Numbered from the stretch's first letter, positions 1 through 9,719 are shown. The stretch: 64,000 bases of DNA from Roseobacter sp. SK209-2-6 (GCF_000169455.1 NZ_AAYC01000001.1:141001-205000); one strand, 5' to 3'. Translations and numbers: made by a program. The notes: a model not told the origin generated them from the letters alone.

Positions 1-988
1 GTCTTTCCTGACGTTGACGGCCTTTCTGCCGCTTGCCTTGGTTCGAGCGCGCAGGGCATTGGCAGCCCTTCCACTTGTTCTCTTGGGTGGGGTGCTATGG
101 CTTTGGCCAGATCCGCCTGCGGTAGGGTACACCGACAAGACTGTGCGCATCGTGCAACCCAATGCCCCGCAAAAAGAGAAATGGCACCCCGAAAAGCGCT
201 GGGACTTTGTTCGCCGCGCCGTCGGCTTAAGTGCTGCGGGTGAGGAGGGGCAGAAGCCTGACCTCATTATTTGGCCGGAAACCGCGTTACCCACATTTCT
301 GGAGGATGCGGGCCTGATATTGCGACAGATCTCTGAACATACCGGTGAAGTGCCGCTCTTGACCGGGATCCAGCGTGAAGAGGATGGTCGCTATTACAAT
401 TCCGCCGTGCTGACGGACAAGGAGGGGCGCCCCGATCAGATCTATGACAAGGTGCATCTGGTGCCCTTTGGCGAATATGTACCCTTTGGCAACTTCATGG
501 CGCGCTTTGGTATCCATGGTTTCGCCTCGCAGGCTGGGGCTGGTTACAGTGCAGGTGAGCACCTGACGCCAATGAAGCTACCTATTGGTGCGGCTTTGCC
601 ACTCATTTGCTATGAAGCGGTTTTTGCGCATGAGGTGGCGGGGGTAGGTTCTCGGTTTGACCTGATTGTGCAGATTACAAATGACGCCTGGTTTGGAACC
701 CACTCCGGCCCGTATCAGCACCTGGTTCAGGCCAGGATGCGGGCGGCAGAGCAGGGGGTTCCGATGCTGCGCGCCGCCAATACCGGCATTTCCGCGATCA
801 TTGATCCATATGGCCGTGTGATCAAGTCATTGCCGCTTGGTGAAGCTGGTGCGTTGGACGGAGCCGTGCCGGAAGCTTTGGCACCAACCTTTTACAGGAA
901 GCGCGGGGATCTTCCCTTTTTTCTCTTCACCATAGGTTTATCGCTCATACTTACTCGTCGGGCAAAGAAGATTGCATCAAAGTCATAG
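1..988 (+). CDS. lnt: Apolipoprotein N-acyltransferase, C-terminal part (5' end outside window)
   Basis: Transfers an acyl chain from phospholipid to the N-terminal cysteine of apolipoproteins in the inner membrane, the last step of lipoprotein maturation. The frame is open to the left edge, so the start and most N-terminal membrane helices lie upstream. The visible part is the nitrilase-like periplasmic domain: IIWPETALP carries the catalytic Glu, YDKVHLVPFGEYVPF the Lys, and LPLICYEAVF the Cys. A last hydrophobic helix (FFLFTIGLSLIL) and a basic tail end the protein. The gene precedes metK, separated by a riboswitch leader. The identification is firm; the true start is not visible. Confidence 0.93.
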   Translation, partial: SFLTLTAFLPLALVRARRALAALPLVLLGGVLWLWPDPPAVGYTDKTVRIVQPNAPQKEKWHPEKRWDFVRRAVGLSAAGEEGQKPDLIIWPETALPTFLEDAGLILRQISEHTGEVPLLTGIQREEDGRYYNSAVLTDKEGRPDQIYDKVHLVPFGEYVPFGNFMARFGIHGFASQAGAGYSAGEHLTPMKLPIGAALPLICYEAVFAHEVAGVGSRFDLIVQITNDAWFGTHSGPYQHLVQARMRAAEQGVPMLRAANTGISAIIDPYGRVIKSLPLGEAGALDGAVPEALAPTFYRKRGDLPFFLFTIGLSLILTRRAKKIASKS

Positions 989-1054
989 CCGGTTAACGTC
1001 TTGCGAATATGAATTGACGGCGAAAGCCGACCCGCGTAGTGCAATGCGATACCT

Positions 1055-1098
1055 GTCACAACGGCTTCCTGGCGTGACGAGGTGACCTCAGTGGAGCA
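1055..1098 (+). promoter_or_regulatory. SAM/SAH riboswitch in the metK leader
   Basis: Just before metK the leader holds GTCAC (from 1055) and GTGAC (from 1074), which pair as the first stem around a loop containing CGGCTTCCTGG. GGAGCA (1093-1098) follows and contains the Shine-Dalgarno sequence. The loop CTTCC can pair with GGAG, giving the compact H-type pseudoknot known for the SAM/SAH riboswitch class of Rhodobacterales metK leaders. Ligand binding would hide the ribosome binding site 8 nt before the ATG and switch metK off at translation. The match to the published class is from memory, but the pairing and position are visible. Confidence 0.88.
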
Positions 1099-1104
1099 AA
1101 TTTC

Positions 1105-2286
1105 ATGACACGTAAGAATTACACTTTCACCTCGGAGTCAGTCTCAGAAGGGCATCCGGACAAGGTCTGTGACCGGATCTCCGATGCGGTTCTGGATGCC
1201 TTCTTGGCGGAAGAGCCAGAGGCCCGCGTTGCAGCAGAGACCTTTGCGACCACCAACCGGGTGGTTATTGGTGGAGAAGTTGGCCTCTCTGATCAAGAGA
1301 AGCTGCATGACTACATGGGCAAAATCGATGAGATTGCGCGCGCATGTATCAAAGACATCGGCTATGAGCAGGAAAAGTTCCACCACGAGACCGTGGAGAT
1401 CACCAACCTGCTGCATGAGCAATCGGCCCATATTGCACAGGGGGTAGATGCTGCCGAAGGCAAAGATGAAGGCGCAGGCGACCAGGGTATCATGTTTGGT
1501 TATGCGACGACCGAAACCCCTGCCTTGATGCCTGCTCCGATTCAGTACTCTCATGCGATCCTGCGTCGTTTGGCAGAAGTGCGTAAGAACGGAACCGAGC
1601 CCTCTCTGGGACCAGATGCGAAATCACAGCTTTCGGTTATCTATGAAGATGGGAAACCGGTTGGTGTCAGCTCTGTTGTGCTGTCTACCCAGCACCTGGA
1701 TCCAACGCTGACCTCGCAGGATATCCGCTCGATCGTCGAACCCTATATCCGCGAAACTCTCCCGGAGGGGTGGCTGACGGCCAACACCGAGTGGCATGTG
1801 AACCCAACCGGGAAATTTGTGATTGGTGGTCCTGATGGGGACGCAGGCCTGACCGGCCGCAAGATCATCGTGGATACCTATGGTGGTGCAGCCCCCCACG
1901 GTGGCGGTGCCTTTTCTGGCAAAGATCCAACCAAAGTTGACCGTTCAGCGGCCTATGCGGCGCGGTATCTGGCAAAGAACGTTGTGGCAGCGGGTATGGC
2001 CGAGCGTTGCACCATCCAGCTTTCCTACGCGATTGGTGTGTCCAAGCCTCTGTCTATCTATGCGGATACCCATGGCACTGGCCAGGTTGATGCGGCGCAG
2101 ATCGAGAAAGCCATTGATCAGGTCATGGATTTGACCCCTCGTGGCATCCGTGAGCATCTGGAATTGAACAAGCCGGTCTACCAGCGCACCGCAGCCTATG
2201 GGCATTTCGGGCGAGAGCCTGATGCCGACGGCGGTTTCAGCTGGGAACGGACCAACCTGGTTGAAGCTCTGAAAAAAGCCGTTTGA
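1105..2286 (+). CDS. metK: S-adenosylmethionine synthetase
   Basis: Makes S-adenosylmethionine from methionine and ATP in the cytoplasm. At 393 residues it has full family length. The N terminus shows [21 protein letters not shown] with the ATP-binding His; [12 protein letters not shown] is the flexible-loop signature; [19 protein letters not shown] is the phosphate-binding loop. The ATG lies 8 nt after GGAG, which is part of the upstream riboswitch, so synthesis is likely feedback-controlled by SAM or SAH. A rho-independent terminator follows about 20 nt after the stop, so the gene is probably transcribed alone. Confidence 0.98.
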   Translation: MTRKNYTFTSESVSEGHPDKVCDRISDAVLDAFLAEEPEARVAAETFATTNRVVIGGEVGLSDQEKLHDYMGKIDEIARACIKDIGYEQEKFHHETVEITNLLHEQSAHIAQGVDAAEGKDEGAGDQGIMFGYATTETPALMPAPIQYSHAILRRLAEVRKNGTEPSLGPDAKSQLSVIYEDGKPVGVSSVVLSTQHLDPTLTSQDIRSIVEPYIRETLPEGWLTANTEWHVNPTGKFVIGGPDGDAGLTGRKIIVDTYGGAAPHGGGAFSGKDPTKVDRSAAYAARYLAKNVVAAGMAERCTIQLSYAIGVSKPLSIYADTHGTGQVDAAQIEKAIDQVMDLTPRGIREHLELNKPVYQRTAAYGHFGREPDADGGFSWERTNLVEALKKAV

Positions 2287-2307
2287 GCGAGCAACAGAGT
2301 GAATTTC

Positions 2308-2335
2308 AAAGGCGGGCCCGGTGCCCGCCTTTCTT
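2308..2335 (+). terminator. Rho-independent terminator after metK
   Basis: GGCGGGC (2311-2317) pairs perfectly with GCCCGCC (2323-2329) across a 5-nt loop. It is preceded by AAA and followed by TTTCTT. It sits between the metK stop and the next gene. Confidence 0.85.
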
Positions 2336-2423
2336 GTTCCCAAAAGACGTGTCGTGCTTAGCAGTGACAGGCGGCCAGCTCCATGGTTCAATAGGAAACC
2401 GAACCGGTAGAGGGAGCCCCTGC

Positions 2424-3062
2424 ATGATCAGAGTTTTGTTTGCCTTTCTTTTTGCCATAGCCCCTATGCTCCTACAGGCGAAGGAGGTGAAATATGCAAA
2501 ATTCGAAGTGCAGGGAAACGTCCTGATCTATGATACCGAAAAGAACAACGATGAGATCCGTGATGAGGATATTTCGGAGCTTGAAAGGATGCTTAAGCGG
2601 CATTCGGCTATAACGGAGCTGCGCCTGAACAGCGATGGCGGGAGTGTCTATGCGGGCTCGGAAATGGCCTCCATAATCATCAAGCATGGGCTGGATACCC
2701 ATGTGGATGGGGAATGCATCAGCGCTTGCGTGGATGTCTTTCTGGCGGGCGCACGACGGCGGATGACTCTCGATTCGAAAATTGGGTTCCACCAGCGCAG
2801 CTGGCGGGCGGAAGCAGTGCAGAACTACTATCGCCAATGGCGCAAACGGCGCAAATGGGCGACACCTTTTGAGTTCGGGTCCTGGATCTACTCCGACACC
2901 CAGACAGAGGTTTTTGAGCATCTCGAATTCATGCTGTCTCGTGGTGTGGATGCAGCCTTTGCAATTCGCACGATGCAGGCGGAACCCAGCGAAGAATGGT
3001 ATCCAAGCCGTCTGGAATTGATCGCAGCAGGTGTATTGCGAGAGGAAGTCGGCGCAGAATAG
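2424..3062 (+). CDS. Exported ClpP/crotonase-fold protein of unknown function
   Basis: This is a 212-residue protein. The ATG at 2424 was chosen because it follows AGGGAG and opens a signal peptide (MIRVLFAFLFAIAPMLLQAKE). The body resembles periplasmic ClpP-like proteins: ELRLNSDGGSVYAGSEMASII is the strand-turn-helix of the fold, and GECISACVDVFLAGARRRM resembles the segment that carries the nucleophile in ClpP, with IGFHQRSW after it supplying a His. Whether it is a protease is unknown. It stands alone between the metK terminator and trmB. An upstream in-frame extension to 2283 would overlap metK and its terminator and is unlikely. Confidence 0.7.
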   Translation: MIRVLFAFLFAIAPMLLQAKEVKYAKFEVQGNVLIYDTEKNNDEIRDEDISELERMLKRHSAITELRLNSDGGSVYAGSEMASIIIKHGLDTHVDGECISACVDVFLAGARRRMTLDSKIGFHQRSWRAEAVQNYYRQWRKRRKWATPFEFGSWIYSDTQTEVFEHLEFMLSRGVDAAFAIRTMQAEPSEEWYPSRLELIAAGVLREEVGAE

Positions 3063-3168
3063 CTTCTGCAACTTGACCTGAGGCAGCGGTTGCGGCAGAT
3101 GGACGGCCAGTTTCGAGATCCTCCTGCCAACTCAATTGGCGGTTCCTGCAAAGAGAAAGTGTCGCATC

Positions 3169-3924
3169 ATGTCTGACGGCAAGAAACCCCAAACCTCCTC
3201 TGGCAGTGCCGAGGAAGGAACCCACAAGAGCGGTGCGCCCTGGCGGAATTTCTATGGCCGCTTTAGCGGCAAGACCCTGAAGGATAGCCAACGCCGCTAT
3301 CTGGATGAAGATCTGGCAGGTCTTAGTCCCGGAGCTGTGAGCTGGGAAGAAAACCCTGAACGCACCCCCCTGGATCTACAGGCGCTGTTCGGAGGGCGTG
3401 ACGTCTGGTTGGAAGTGGGTTTTGGCGGAGGGGAGCATCTGGTTCATCAGGCTAGCCAGAATCCGGATGTCGGGATCATTGGGGCAGAACCCTTTATCAA
3501 TGGTGTTGCGATGCTGCTGGGCAAGATCCGCAAGGCTGGCTGTGAGAATATTGCCGTGCATCCGGGCGATGCGCGCGATTTGATGGATGTGATCCCGCCG
3601 CAGTCTCTCTCTAAGGCATTTCTGCTTTATCCCGATCCCTGGCCCAAAACACGCCACCACCGCCGCCGTTTTGTGACCGAAGAGCATTTGGAGCCGCTGG
3701 CGCGGTGCCTGAAACCAGGCGCCATGTTCCGGGTCGCAACTGATATTCCCGATTATGTGCGCCAAACCTTGGAAGAGGTGCCAAAGGCCGGTTTTGAATG
3801 GTTGGTGAGCGATGCGGCTGAATGGCGCACTCCCTGGGAGGACTGGATCTCAACCCGGTATGAGCAAAAAGCGCTGCGGGAAGGGCGTACCCCCTACTAT
3901 CTGACATTCCGACGCAAAGGCTAA
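3169..3924 (+). CDS. trmB: tRNA (guanine-N7-)-methyltransferase
   Basis: Methylates G46 of tRNAs with SAM. The protein has 251 residues from the ATG at 3169, which is preceded by AGAGAAAG. The SAM-binding glycine loop is EVGFGGGEHL, followed by the acidic GAEPFINGV strand end. The TrmB signature is LLYPDPWPKTRHHRRRF, and the C terminus ends with the typical YEQKALREGRTPYYLTFR. The N-terminal 30 residues are polar and poorly conserved, so the start is less certain than the identity. It lies about 100 bp before aroA on the same strand. Confidence 0.95.
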   Translation: MSDGKKPQTSSGSAEEGTHKSGAPWRNFYGRFSGKTLKDSQRRYLDEDLAGLSPGAVSWEENPERTPLDLQALFGGRDVWLEVGFGGGEHLVHQASQNPDVGIIGAEPFINGVAMLLGKIRKAGCENIAVHPGDARDLMDVIPPQSLSKAFLLYPDPWPKTRHHRRRFVTEEHLEPLARCLKPGAMFRVATDIPDYVRQTLEEVPKAGFEWLVSDAAEWRTPWEDWISTRYEQKALREGRTPYYLTFRRKG

Positions 3925-4027
3925 GCAGGCCAGGATTTGCAGTGGGCGATCACCGCTGGACCCTGCTGGTTCAATTCGTTACCGATAGCGGTAGCAACGA
4001 CTGATACGATCTGACAAAGGAAGCCAC

Positions 4028-5380
4028 ATGTCCGGACATGGCACGCCAATCCCGATGACCTCCCACCGTGCGGACCCGCTGACGGGTGTGGCAGAGGTGC
4101 CAGGAGATAAATCGATCTCTCACCGTTCCCTGATTCTGGGGGCCATGGCCGTTGGCGAAACCAAGATCACCGGATTGTTGGAAGGCGATGATGTACTGGA
4201 TACTGCCAAGGCAATGCAGGCATTCGGAGCAGAGGTTGTAAACCACGGCGGTGGCAGCTGGTCGGTCCATGGTGTGGGCGTTGGCGGATTTGCCGAGCCT
4301 GATCAGGTTATCGATTGCGGCAACTCCGGAACCGGAGTTCGGCTTATCATGGGCTGTATGGCCACCTCGCCGATTTCGGTCACTTTCACCGGCGATGCCA
4401 GCCTCAATGGCCGCCCAATGGCGCGGGTGACAGATCCGCTGGCGCTCTTTGGAGCAAAATCGGTGGGGCGTTCCGGCGGACGGTTGCCCATGACTATTGT
4501 CGGCGCGGCTGCGCCCGTACCGGTTCGCTACGAGGTGCCGGTGCCCTCCGCTCAGGTGAAATCTGCTGTGTTGCTTGCCGGCCTGAATGCGCCGGGCAAG
4601 ACCGTGGTGATCGAGAAGGAGGCAACTCGCGATCATTCCGAACGCATGTTGGCTGGCTTTGGTGCTGAAATCTCCGCTGAGGATACGGAGGAAGGGCGCG
4701 TCATCACCTTGACCGGTCAGCCAGAGCTGAAGCCTCAGGTCATCGCGGTTCCGCGGGATCCGTCTTCCGCGGCCTTCCCGGTCTGTGCGGCACTAATCAC
4801 CCCGGGATCTGACGTCCTGGTGCCAGGCATTGGCCTGAACCCGACACGGGCAGGGCTGTTCTATACTCTGCAAGACATGGGGGCCGATCTAACCTTTGAG
4901 AACATGCGTGAAGAAGGGGGAGAGCCAGTCGCGGACCTGCGCGCAAAATACTCTCCGAATATGAAAGGCATCGAAGTTCCGCCTGAACGCGCGGCCTCGA
5001 TGATTGACGAATACCCGGTCCTCTCTGTTGTGGCCTCTTTTGCAACAGGCAAGACGATGATGGCCGGGGTGAAAGAACTGCGCGTCAAAGAGAGCGACCG
5101 CATCGATGCCATGGCACGTGGGCTGCGTGCCAATGGCGTTATGGTGGATGAGGGTGATGACTGGTGGTCGGTTGAGGGGATGGGCCCAGAGGGCGTCCCC
5201 GGTGGCGCCACCTGCGAAAGCTTCCTGGATCACCGGATCGCCATGTCCTTTATGGTTATGGGTATGGGGGCTCAGGCCTCTGTGACTGTGGATGATGGCA
5301 ATCCGATCACAACCTCATTCCCGGTGTTCGAACCCTTGATGAAACAACTGGGCGCCAAATTGGAGAGCGGGGGCCAGTGA
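4028..5380 (+). CDS. aroA: 3-phosphoshikimate 1-carboxyvinyltransferase (EPSP synthase)
   Basis: Joins phosphoenolpyruvate and shikimate-3-phosphate in the shikimate pathway. It is a full-length protein of 450 residues. Near the N terminus are [18 protein letters not shown] (substrate-binding Lys and Ser) and [14 protein letters not shown]. Later come [21 protein letters not shown] and, near the C terminus, LRVKESDRI. The motif GNSGTGVR, with an Ala after the loop region in some families, suggests a class II-type enzyme, but that subdivision is not certain here. AAGGAAG precedes the ATG. The gene runs into cmk on the same strand, a pairing common in alphaproteobacteria. Confidence 0.97.
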   Translation: MSGHGTPIPMTSHRADPLTGVAEVPGDKSISHRSLILGAMAVGETKITGLLEGDDVLDTAKAMQAFGAEVVNHGGGSWSVHGVGVGGFAEPDQVIDCGNSGTGVRLIMGCMATSPISVTFTGDASLNGRPMARVTDPLALFGAKSVGRSGGRLPMTIVGAAAPVPVRYEVPVPSAQVKSAVLLAGLNAPGKTVVIEKEATRDHSERMLAGFGAEISAEDTEEGRVITLTGQPELKPQVIAVPRDPSSAAFPVCAALITPGSDVLVPGIGLNPTRAGLFYTLQDMGADLTFENMREEGGEPVADLRAKYSPNMKGIEVPPERAASMIDEYPVLSVVASFATGKTMMAGVKELRVKESDRIDAMARGLRANGVMVDEGDDWWSVEGMGPEGVPGGATCESFLDHRIAMSFMVMGMGAQASVTVDDGNPITTSFPVFEPLMKQLGAKLESGGQ

Positions 5381-5504
5381 CCCCTTCATCAACCTAGTTA
5401 ACATCTCGCAAGCTGTGGAAGGTCAGCAGCGCCACAGCTAGTGCTTTGGCTTGTGGCCATTGGGATCAATTGATAGCGCTGTTGCGAGAATGAAGGAATT
5501 TCAG

Positions 5505-6107
5505 ATGTTCTGTATAGCGATAGATGGGCCTGCGGCTGCGGGGAAGGGAACGATCTCAAAGGCTGTGGCGCGTGCCTTGGATGTTGCTCATCTGGACACT
5601 GGGCTGCTCTATCGTGCTGTTGGGGTGAAAACGCTGGGAGGGTGTCCGGCCCTTGAGGCGGCGCAGGGCCTGACATCTGAAGACCTGGAGCGAACCGATC
5701 TTAGAGGGCCTGAGGCTGCACAGGCGGCATCCAAAGTTGCCGTGTTGCCAGAGGTCCGGGCTGCTCTGGTAGACTTCCAGCGGGCTTTTGCGCGTCGCGC
5801 TGGTGGGGCCGTCCTGGATGGCAGAGACATCGGAACAGTGATTTGCCCGAATGCTGAGGTAAAGCTTTTTGTCACTGCAAGTGCGGAGGTCCGTGCGCAG
5901 CGTCGGTTTCTGGAACTTTCTGCCAAGGGAGAAGCCGATTCTCTCGCAGCGGTTCTAGCGGATGTAAAGGCGCGCGATGAGCGCGACATGAACAGAGCAG
6001 AAGCGCCAATGCGCCCCGCCGATGATGCGGTGATCATCGACACAAGCGAGCTGAGTATCGAGGAGGCTATCGCGGCCTCTCTGCGTGAGATTGAGGCCCG
6101 TCGCTAA
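5505..6107 (+). CDS. cmk: Cytidylate kinase
   Basis: Phosphorylates CMP and dCMP. From the ATG at 5505 the protein has 200 residues and starts [16 protein letters not shown], with the Walker A loop at about residues 8-16. [10 protein letters not shown] and [23 protein letters not shown] are the CMP-binding and lid-side signatures, and [25 protein letters not shown] is the conserved C-terminal segment. An ATG 15 nt upstream is possible, but AAGGA is better spaced for 5505. The gene follows aroA by about 125 bp and faces a BLUF gene tail to tail. In many relatives rpsA follows cmk directly; here it lies 4 kb away in reverse orientation. Confidence 0.95.
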   Translation: MFCIAIDGPAAAGKGTISKAVARALDVAHLDTGLLYRAVGVKTLGGCPALEAAQGLTSEDLERTDLRGPEAAQAASKVAVLPEVRAALVDFQRAFARRAGGAVLDGRDIGTVICPNAEVKLFVTASAEVRAQRRFLELSAKGEADSLAAVLADVKARDERDMNRAEAPMRPADDAVIIDTSELSIEEAIAASLREIEARR

Positions 6108-6124
6108 CTCACCGTTGCAGGAGG

Positions 6125-6556
6125 CTACGCTACCCTGGTCGCATCCTCTCGTAGATTGTGGGCATTCGCAGTCATGAAGACGACCAGATCAAACGGATCT
6201 TCTGCTTTCAAATTCAAAACGCCTGGGCGGGCTTCGATCAACTCGTGCAGGGATAGCTGGCTGCCATCGACAAAACCCATCTGCCAGTCAGGTAGCCGAC
6301 GTTCCTGCAAGGGGCCAAGATCTAGGACAAGTAGATCTTCATGCCGGGGGTCCTTTCCAATTCTGAGCATGGTTTCGATGATCGCTTCCTCTGGCCCTTC
6401 CAGGTACTGAATGAAGTAGTTACCTTCACGATGGAGAAATCCGGTGACATCATTCTTTTTGTTATGCGTCTGACAGGATCTGAGGATTTCATTATGCGCA
6501 GCGACTTCCGCAGGGACCAGGGCTGTACTCTGGTAGATTGTGTAGCTTAGACCCAT
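6125..6556 (-). CDS. Stand-alone BLUF-domain blue-light photoreceptor
   Basis: This 143-residue protein consists almost wholly of one BLUF domain, which binds FAD and signals blue light. The residues around the flavin are all present by alignment to the known pattern: Tyr8 (TIYQST), Asn32 (CQTHNKKNDVTGFL) and Gln50 (NYFIQYLEG), then RH (KDPRHED) and the C-terminal RRLPDWQMGF segment. No effector domain is attached, so it probably acts on a partner protein. A good ribosome site (AGGAGGTATCG) lies before the ATG. It lies between two converging housekeeping blocks with no obvious operon partner. Confidence 0.9.
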   Translation of the reverse strand: MGLSYTIYQSTALVPAEVAAHNEILRSCQTHNKKNDVTGFLHREGNYFIQYLEGPEEAIIETMLRIGKDPRHEDLLVLDLGPLQERRLPDWQMGFVDGSQLSLHELIEARPGVLNLKAEDPFDLVVFMTANAHNLREDATRVA

Positions 6557-6945
6557 CGATACCTCCTGCTATTGCTCGGGCTGGTTTTCTGCTCAATTTC
6601 TGAACAGACTCCTAATTCTGGGTGGAAATGACAGACATTTGATGAAGCCTTTGCGTAGCGCTATGCGCCTCCCGGGGAAGTACCGGGACGGAAAACAGAC
6701 GGGTGAGTGGAACCTGTGCGCGGACGCCGCGGGTGTTTTCAGTTACTTGGACCTGTTGGTATCCATAGCTTCGCCCGATCAAGCAGAGGGGTGGTGTGAG
6801 TGAAGGGGTTGCAATGGAGATCAAATCCCGCGGCTCGAAATAACCGTGGAGATTCTGTGATCTTACAAGGGGGCAACATCAAACGCCACGCTTCCCAAGG
6901 AAACCTGTCGCTGTCAGACAGCCTCTTCTGCGTCGCTTTTGGGCC
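6557..6945. other. Intergenic, no gene seen
   Basis: About 390 bp between the BLUF gene start and the trpF stop. It holds the near-palindrome GCGTAGCGCTATGCGC near 6653 and a CCCGGggaagtaCCGGG hairpin near 6670, both possible transcription ends or RNA structures. Short open frames have no recognisable motifs. The trpB gene that often follows trpF is absent. Confidence 0.5.
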
Positions 6946-7590
6946 TCAGGCGCGTGAAGCGTCGACAAAGCCCGCAATGAGAGTGTGGTCTTTTTGACCT
7001 GGCTCGCTTTCTACGCCCGAAGAGACATCGACTTGGCGAGCGCCTGTCATCTTTATGGCCTCAGCGACATTCGCGACATTCAAGCCACCGGCCAACATCC
7101 AGGGACGTTGCCAGTATTTCCGTCCCGCGAGCAGTCTCCAATCAAAGGAAAGCCCGTTCCCACCCGGGAGAGTAGCATTCTTTGGCGGTTTCGCATCAAT
7201 CAAAAGCTGGTCTGCAACCTGTGAATAGAGATCAATATTCTGCAGATCTTCGGCATCCGCGACGCCAATCGCTTTCATCACTGGCAGCCCGTACCGGGCT
7301 TTGATTTCAGTAACGCGTTCTGGGCTCTCGTTGCCGTGGAGTTGCAGCATATCCAGTGGAACGGTTGCTGTAATCGCATCTAGTGCTTCGTTATCCGCAT
7401 TCACCGTCAACGCCACTTTGCACAGACCTACAGGTGCGCAGAGCGCGAGCTCCCGCGCTTGAGTGATTTCAACATGGCGTGGAGATTTGGGAAAGAAGAC
7501 AAAGCCGGCGTAACTTGCGCCAGCTTTTGCAACAGCATCGACATCCTGCGGGCTCTTCAACCCACAGATTTTGACCTTAATGTCCCGCAT
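6946..7590 (-). CDS. trpF: Phosphoribosylanthranilate isomerase
   Basis: Converts N-(5-phosphoribosyl)anthranilate to CdRP in tryptophan synthesis. The 214-residue TIM barrel starts with [11 protein letters not shown], which contains the catalytic Cys9. [22 protein letters not shown], the acidic LLIDAKPP strand and the phosphate loops [16 protein letters not shown] and [14 protein letters not shown] follow in the expected order. It is the last gene of ihfB-lapA-trpF, 8 nt after the LapA-like gene, so it is probably co-transcribed with ihfB. Confidence 0.97.
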   Translation of the reverse strand: MRDIKVKICGLKSPQDVDAVAKAGASYAGFVFFPKSPRHVEITQARELALCAPVGLCKVALTVNADNEALDAITATVPLDMLQLHGNESPERVTEIKARYGLPVMKAIGVADAEDLQNIDLYSQVADQLLIDAKPPKNATLPGGNGLSFDWRLLAGRKYWQRPWMLAGGLNVANVAEAIKMTGARQVDVSSGVESEPGQKDHTLIAGFVDASRA

Positions 7591-7598
7591 TGTTTTGC

Positions 7599-7949
7599 TC
7601 AGGCTGTTTCTTCAAGGATGGCCAGGACTTCGTCCTTACCTTCATGCTTTTGCTTTTTGAGCTTCTGTACTTCCCGCGAGAGTTTGCGAACTTCCCGGGT
7701 TTTGCTTCCGGCCTCGCGGCGATGCTTATGTTCGCGCAGCCATTCCCAGATAAAGCCGATGATCAAGCCACCACCGACACCGCCAATGACAACAGCAAAA
7801 AGCGGTAGGGAGATGCTTAGGTTCATTCCCGCAAGCTCTGCCAGTGCCTCTGGAAGGAGCTTAAGATCAACAACGGTCCGGTTTGCGAAGCAGACTGAAA
7901 CCAGGGCGATACCTAGGATCCCTAGGATAGCATAGCGAATGTAGCGCAT
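7599..7949 (-). CDS. LapA-domain (DUF1049) inner-membrane protein
   Basis: A 116-residue protein with two hydrophobic segments: residues about 5-22 ([17 protein letters not shown]) and 48-68 ([23 protein letters not shown]). Between them is the short [11 protein letters not shown] strand typical of LapA-domain proteins. A basic, likely coiled-coil cytoplasmic tail ([19 protein letters not shown]) follows. LapA in enterobacteria helps control lipopolysaccharide assembly with LapB; that role is only by analogy here. The start codon directly abuts the ihfB stop, so translation is probably coupled. Confidence 0.85.
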   Translation of the reverse strand: MRYIRYAILGILGIALVSVCFANRTVVDLKLLPEALAELAGMNLSISLPLFAVVIGGVGGGLIIGFIWEWLREHKHRREAGSKTREVRKLSREVQKLKKQKHEGKDEVLAILEETA

Positions 7950-8234
7950 TTAGGCCTTTCCGTTCAGGCGGTCCCTCAAGAGTTTACCAGTCTTGAAGAA
8001 CGGAACATGTTTTTCTTCAACCTCGACCGTTTCTCCGGTGCGCGGGTTGCGACCAGTACGGGCGTCCCGCTGCTTCACAGAGAAAGCTCCGAAACCGCGC
8101 AGCTCGACCCGGTCTCCCCGCGCCATGGCATCCGTCACTTCCTCAAAAACCGTATTCACGATCCTTTCGACATCCCGCTGATACAGGTGCGGGTTTTCGT
8201 CTGCAATCTTCTGAATCAACTCAGAACGGATCAT
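7950..8234 (-). CDS. ihfB: Integration host factor, beta subunit
   Basis: A small DNA-bending nucleoid protein that works as a heterodimer with IhfA. At 94 residues it has the family length. It starts [19 protein letters not shown]. The DNA-wrapping arm is [22 protein letters not shown], with the intercalating proline in RNPRTG, and the C-terminal helix ends the protein. AGGAACAG lies before the ATG. It heads the ihfB-lapA-trpF unit. The 267 bp upstream hold no gene and should contain its promoter. In many relatives it directly follows rpsA; here a LysE gene and a kinase gene lie between. Confidence 0.96.
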   Translation of the reverse strand: MIRSELIQKIADENPHLYQRDVERIVNTVFEEVTDAMARGDRVELRGFGAFSVKQRDARTGRNPRTGETVEVEEKHVPFFKTGKLLRDRLNGKA

Positions 8235-8501
8235 GATACTGTTCCTCCCGGGGTGCCGCTGTGTTTTATGCAGTTATTTCCAGAGTATAGGCATGGTTTG
8301 GCTCATTTGGGAACGAATTGTCACAGGGGCAGCTAAAAAACCGCCTCTTTGCGGCAAATACCTGCCGGTGAGAGCGGTGAAGCAGCAGAAAGCTATCATA
8401 AGGGAGGAAAACCGGCTGCGGATTGTCAGCGAAAGCCCTAGAGGAAGTCATTGATTCGGCGCTCAAAATGCCTGCTCTTCGCGCTCTGGAGAGCGTCGGG
8501 A

Positions 8502-9128
8502 TCAGGCCCGACTGGTTACCGCCAGTAATGAGCCAAACCCAACAAAGGCCCCACCTGTGAGACGTCGCACCCATTTGATCCGGCGCGGAGATTGTAGAAA
8601 CCGACGCAGCCAGGAGCCGCAAAAAGCAATTAGAACATGGTTCAAGGCACAAAGCGCGCCATAGCTGAACGACAGGATCACCACCTGCAAAGCTGCCGGT
8701 TCATTGGCATTTAGAAAAGGTGGGAACAGGGCTGCGGCGGCCATCATTGCCTTGGGGTTGGTCAGTGAGATCGCTAGCGCTTGTAGGGTGAGCCTGCGCA
8801 TCGGTGCAGCCTGTCCGCTGTTGCCAACTTCTACCACAAAGGCATTGCGGTCGCGCCAAATCTTGATGCCCAACCAGATCAGATAGCCAGCGCCAATGGT
8901 CTTGAGTACCAGAAAAGCCAGAGCCGAGGCTTGCATCAAAGCGCCAAGGCCAAACCCCACCAAAAGCCCCAGCACGGCGATCCCGCCGCCATTCACCAAA
9001 CATACAAGGATCGTTGCTTTGACCCCGTAGCGTAGTGAATTGGTAATGGCCAATAGAACACCTGGCCCAGGGCTGACCACTGGAATGATACTAACGAGGA
9101 GAAAAAGCAGCCAAGTTTCAAATACCAT
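8502..9128 (-). CDS. LysE/RhtB-family amino-acid exporter
   Basis: A 208-residue membrane protein with about six hydrophobic helices. Signature motifs are SPGPGVLLAITNSLRYG at about residues 18-34 and SLTNPKAMMAAAALFP at about 120-136, both diagnostic of LysE/RhtB translocators. The family exports amino acids such as lysine, homoserine or threonine, and the substrate cannot be read from the sequence. It lies 27 nt after the kinase gene on the same strand, so the two may share a transcript. Confidence 0.9.
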   Translation of the reverse strand: MVFETWLLFLLVSIIPVVSPGPGVLLAITNSLRYGVKATILVCLVNGGGIAVLGLLVGFGLGALMQASALAFLVLKTIGAGYLIWLGIKIWRDRNAFVVEVGNSGQAAPMRRLTLQALAISLTNPKAMMAAAALFPPFLNANEPAALQVVILSFSYGALCALNHVLIAFCGSWLRRFLQSPRRIKWVRRLTGGAFVGFGSLLAVTSRA

Positions 9129-9155
9129 TCGCTAACCTCAATAGAAATTTCCCGT

Positions 9156-9719
9156 TCAGTCATTCAGAATCTCCGCAGGCTTGCAATGGGGTTCTCCTTC
9201 TGATCCTTCTAAAGCCCCGGCTGGCCGTCCAGCGCCATAGAGCAGAGTATCAAACCCCTCATCGGAGCTGGGCGCTTCAAAGTGGCGGGTGATTTGATGA
9301 AACTGCTGTTCGGTTACATGGAATGGGTGTGCGCCGCTTTTGTTGCGGATCCTCAGCCGCTCTAGGCAGACCTCATCCGGGGTGTCGAGGAAATGCAGCT
9401 TGCAGTCGGCGCGAGCCATGTCTGCGATACCTTTTATCCAGGCCCGACCGGAACGTGTATTGGCCTGAAAGTCGAGCACCACGGGCATGCCCGCGCGTAG
9501 CAGGGTTGCCACATGAGGTGCCATGGCACTGCGCAATTTGGCAGAGCAGCGGACATAGTCCCGCAGGGAGGCAAGCTCATCGGCAAAAAGCGCCGCTAGC
9601 CAGTCATCTTCTGCAATGATTACGGCTCGGTGCCGCCCAGCGAGTTCGGCACAAAGGGTGGATTTTCCGGCAGCGATCTTACCGCACACGAGGTGCAGAA
9701 CTGCGGGTTCTACGGACAT
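9156..9719 (-). CDS. Small AAA-type P-loop kinase
   Basis: A 187-residue cytoplasmic protein with the Walker A loop VCGKIAAGKSTLCAEL at about residues 11-26. An acidic segment (IIAEDDWLAALF) and a Walker B-like strand (PVVLDFQANTRSGRAWI) follow. The C-terminal RLRIRNKSG provides arginines for a lid. This layout is shared by zeta-toxin-like and chloramphenicol-phosphotransferase-like kinases acting on small molecules. No antitoxin-like partner is adjacent. Substrate unknown. Confidence 0.75.
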   Translation of the reverse strand: MSVEPAVLHLVCGKIAAGKSTLCAELAGRHRAVIIAEDDWLAALFADELASLRDYVRCSAKLRSAMAPHVATLLRAGMPVVLDFQANTRSGRAWIKGIADMARADCKLHFLDTPDEVCLERLRIRNKSGAHPFHVTEQQFHQITRHFEAPSSDEGFDTLLYGAGRPAGALEGSEGEPHCKPAEILND

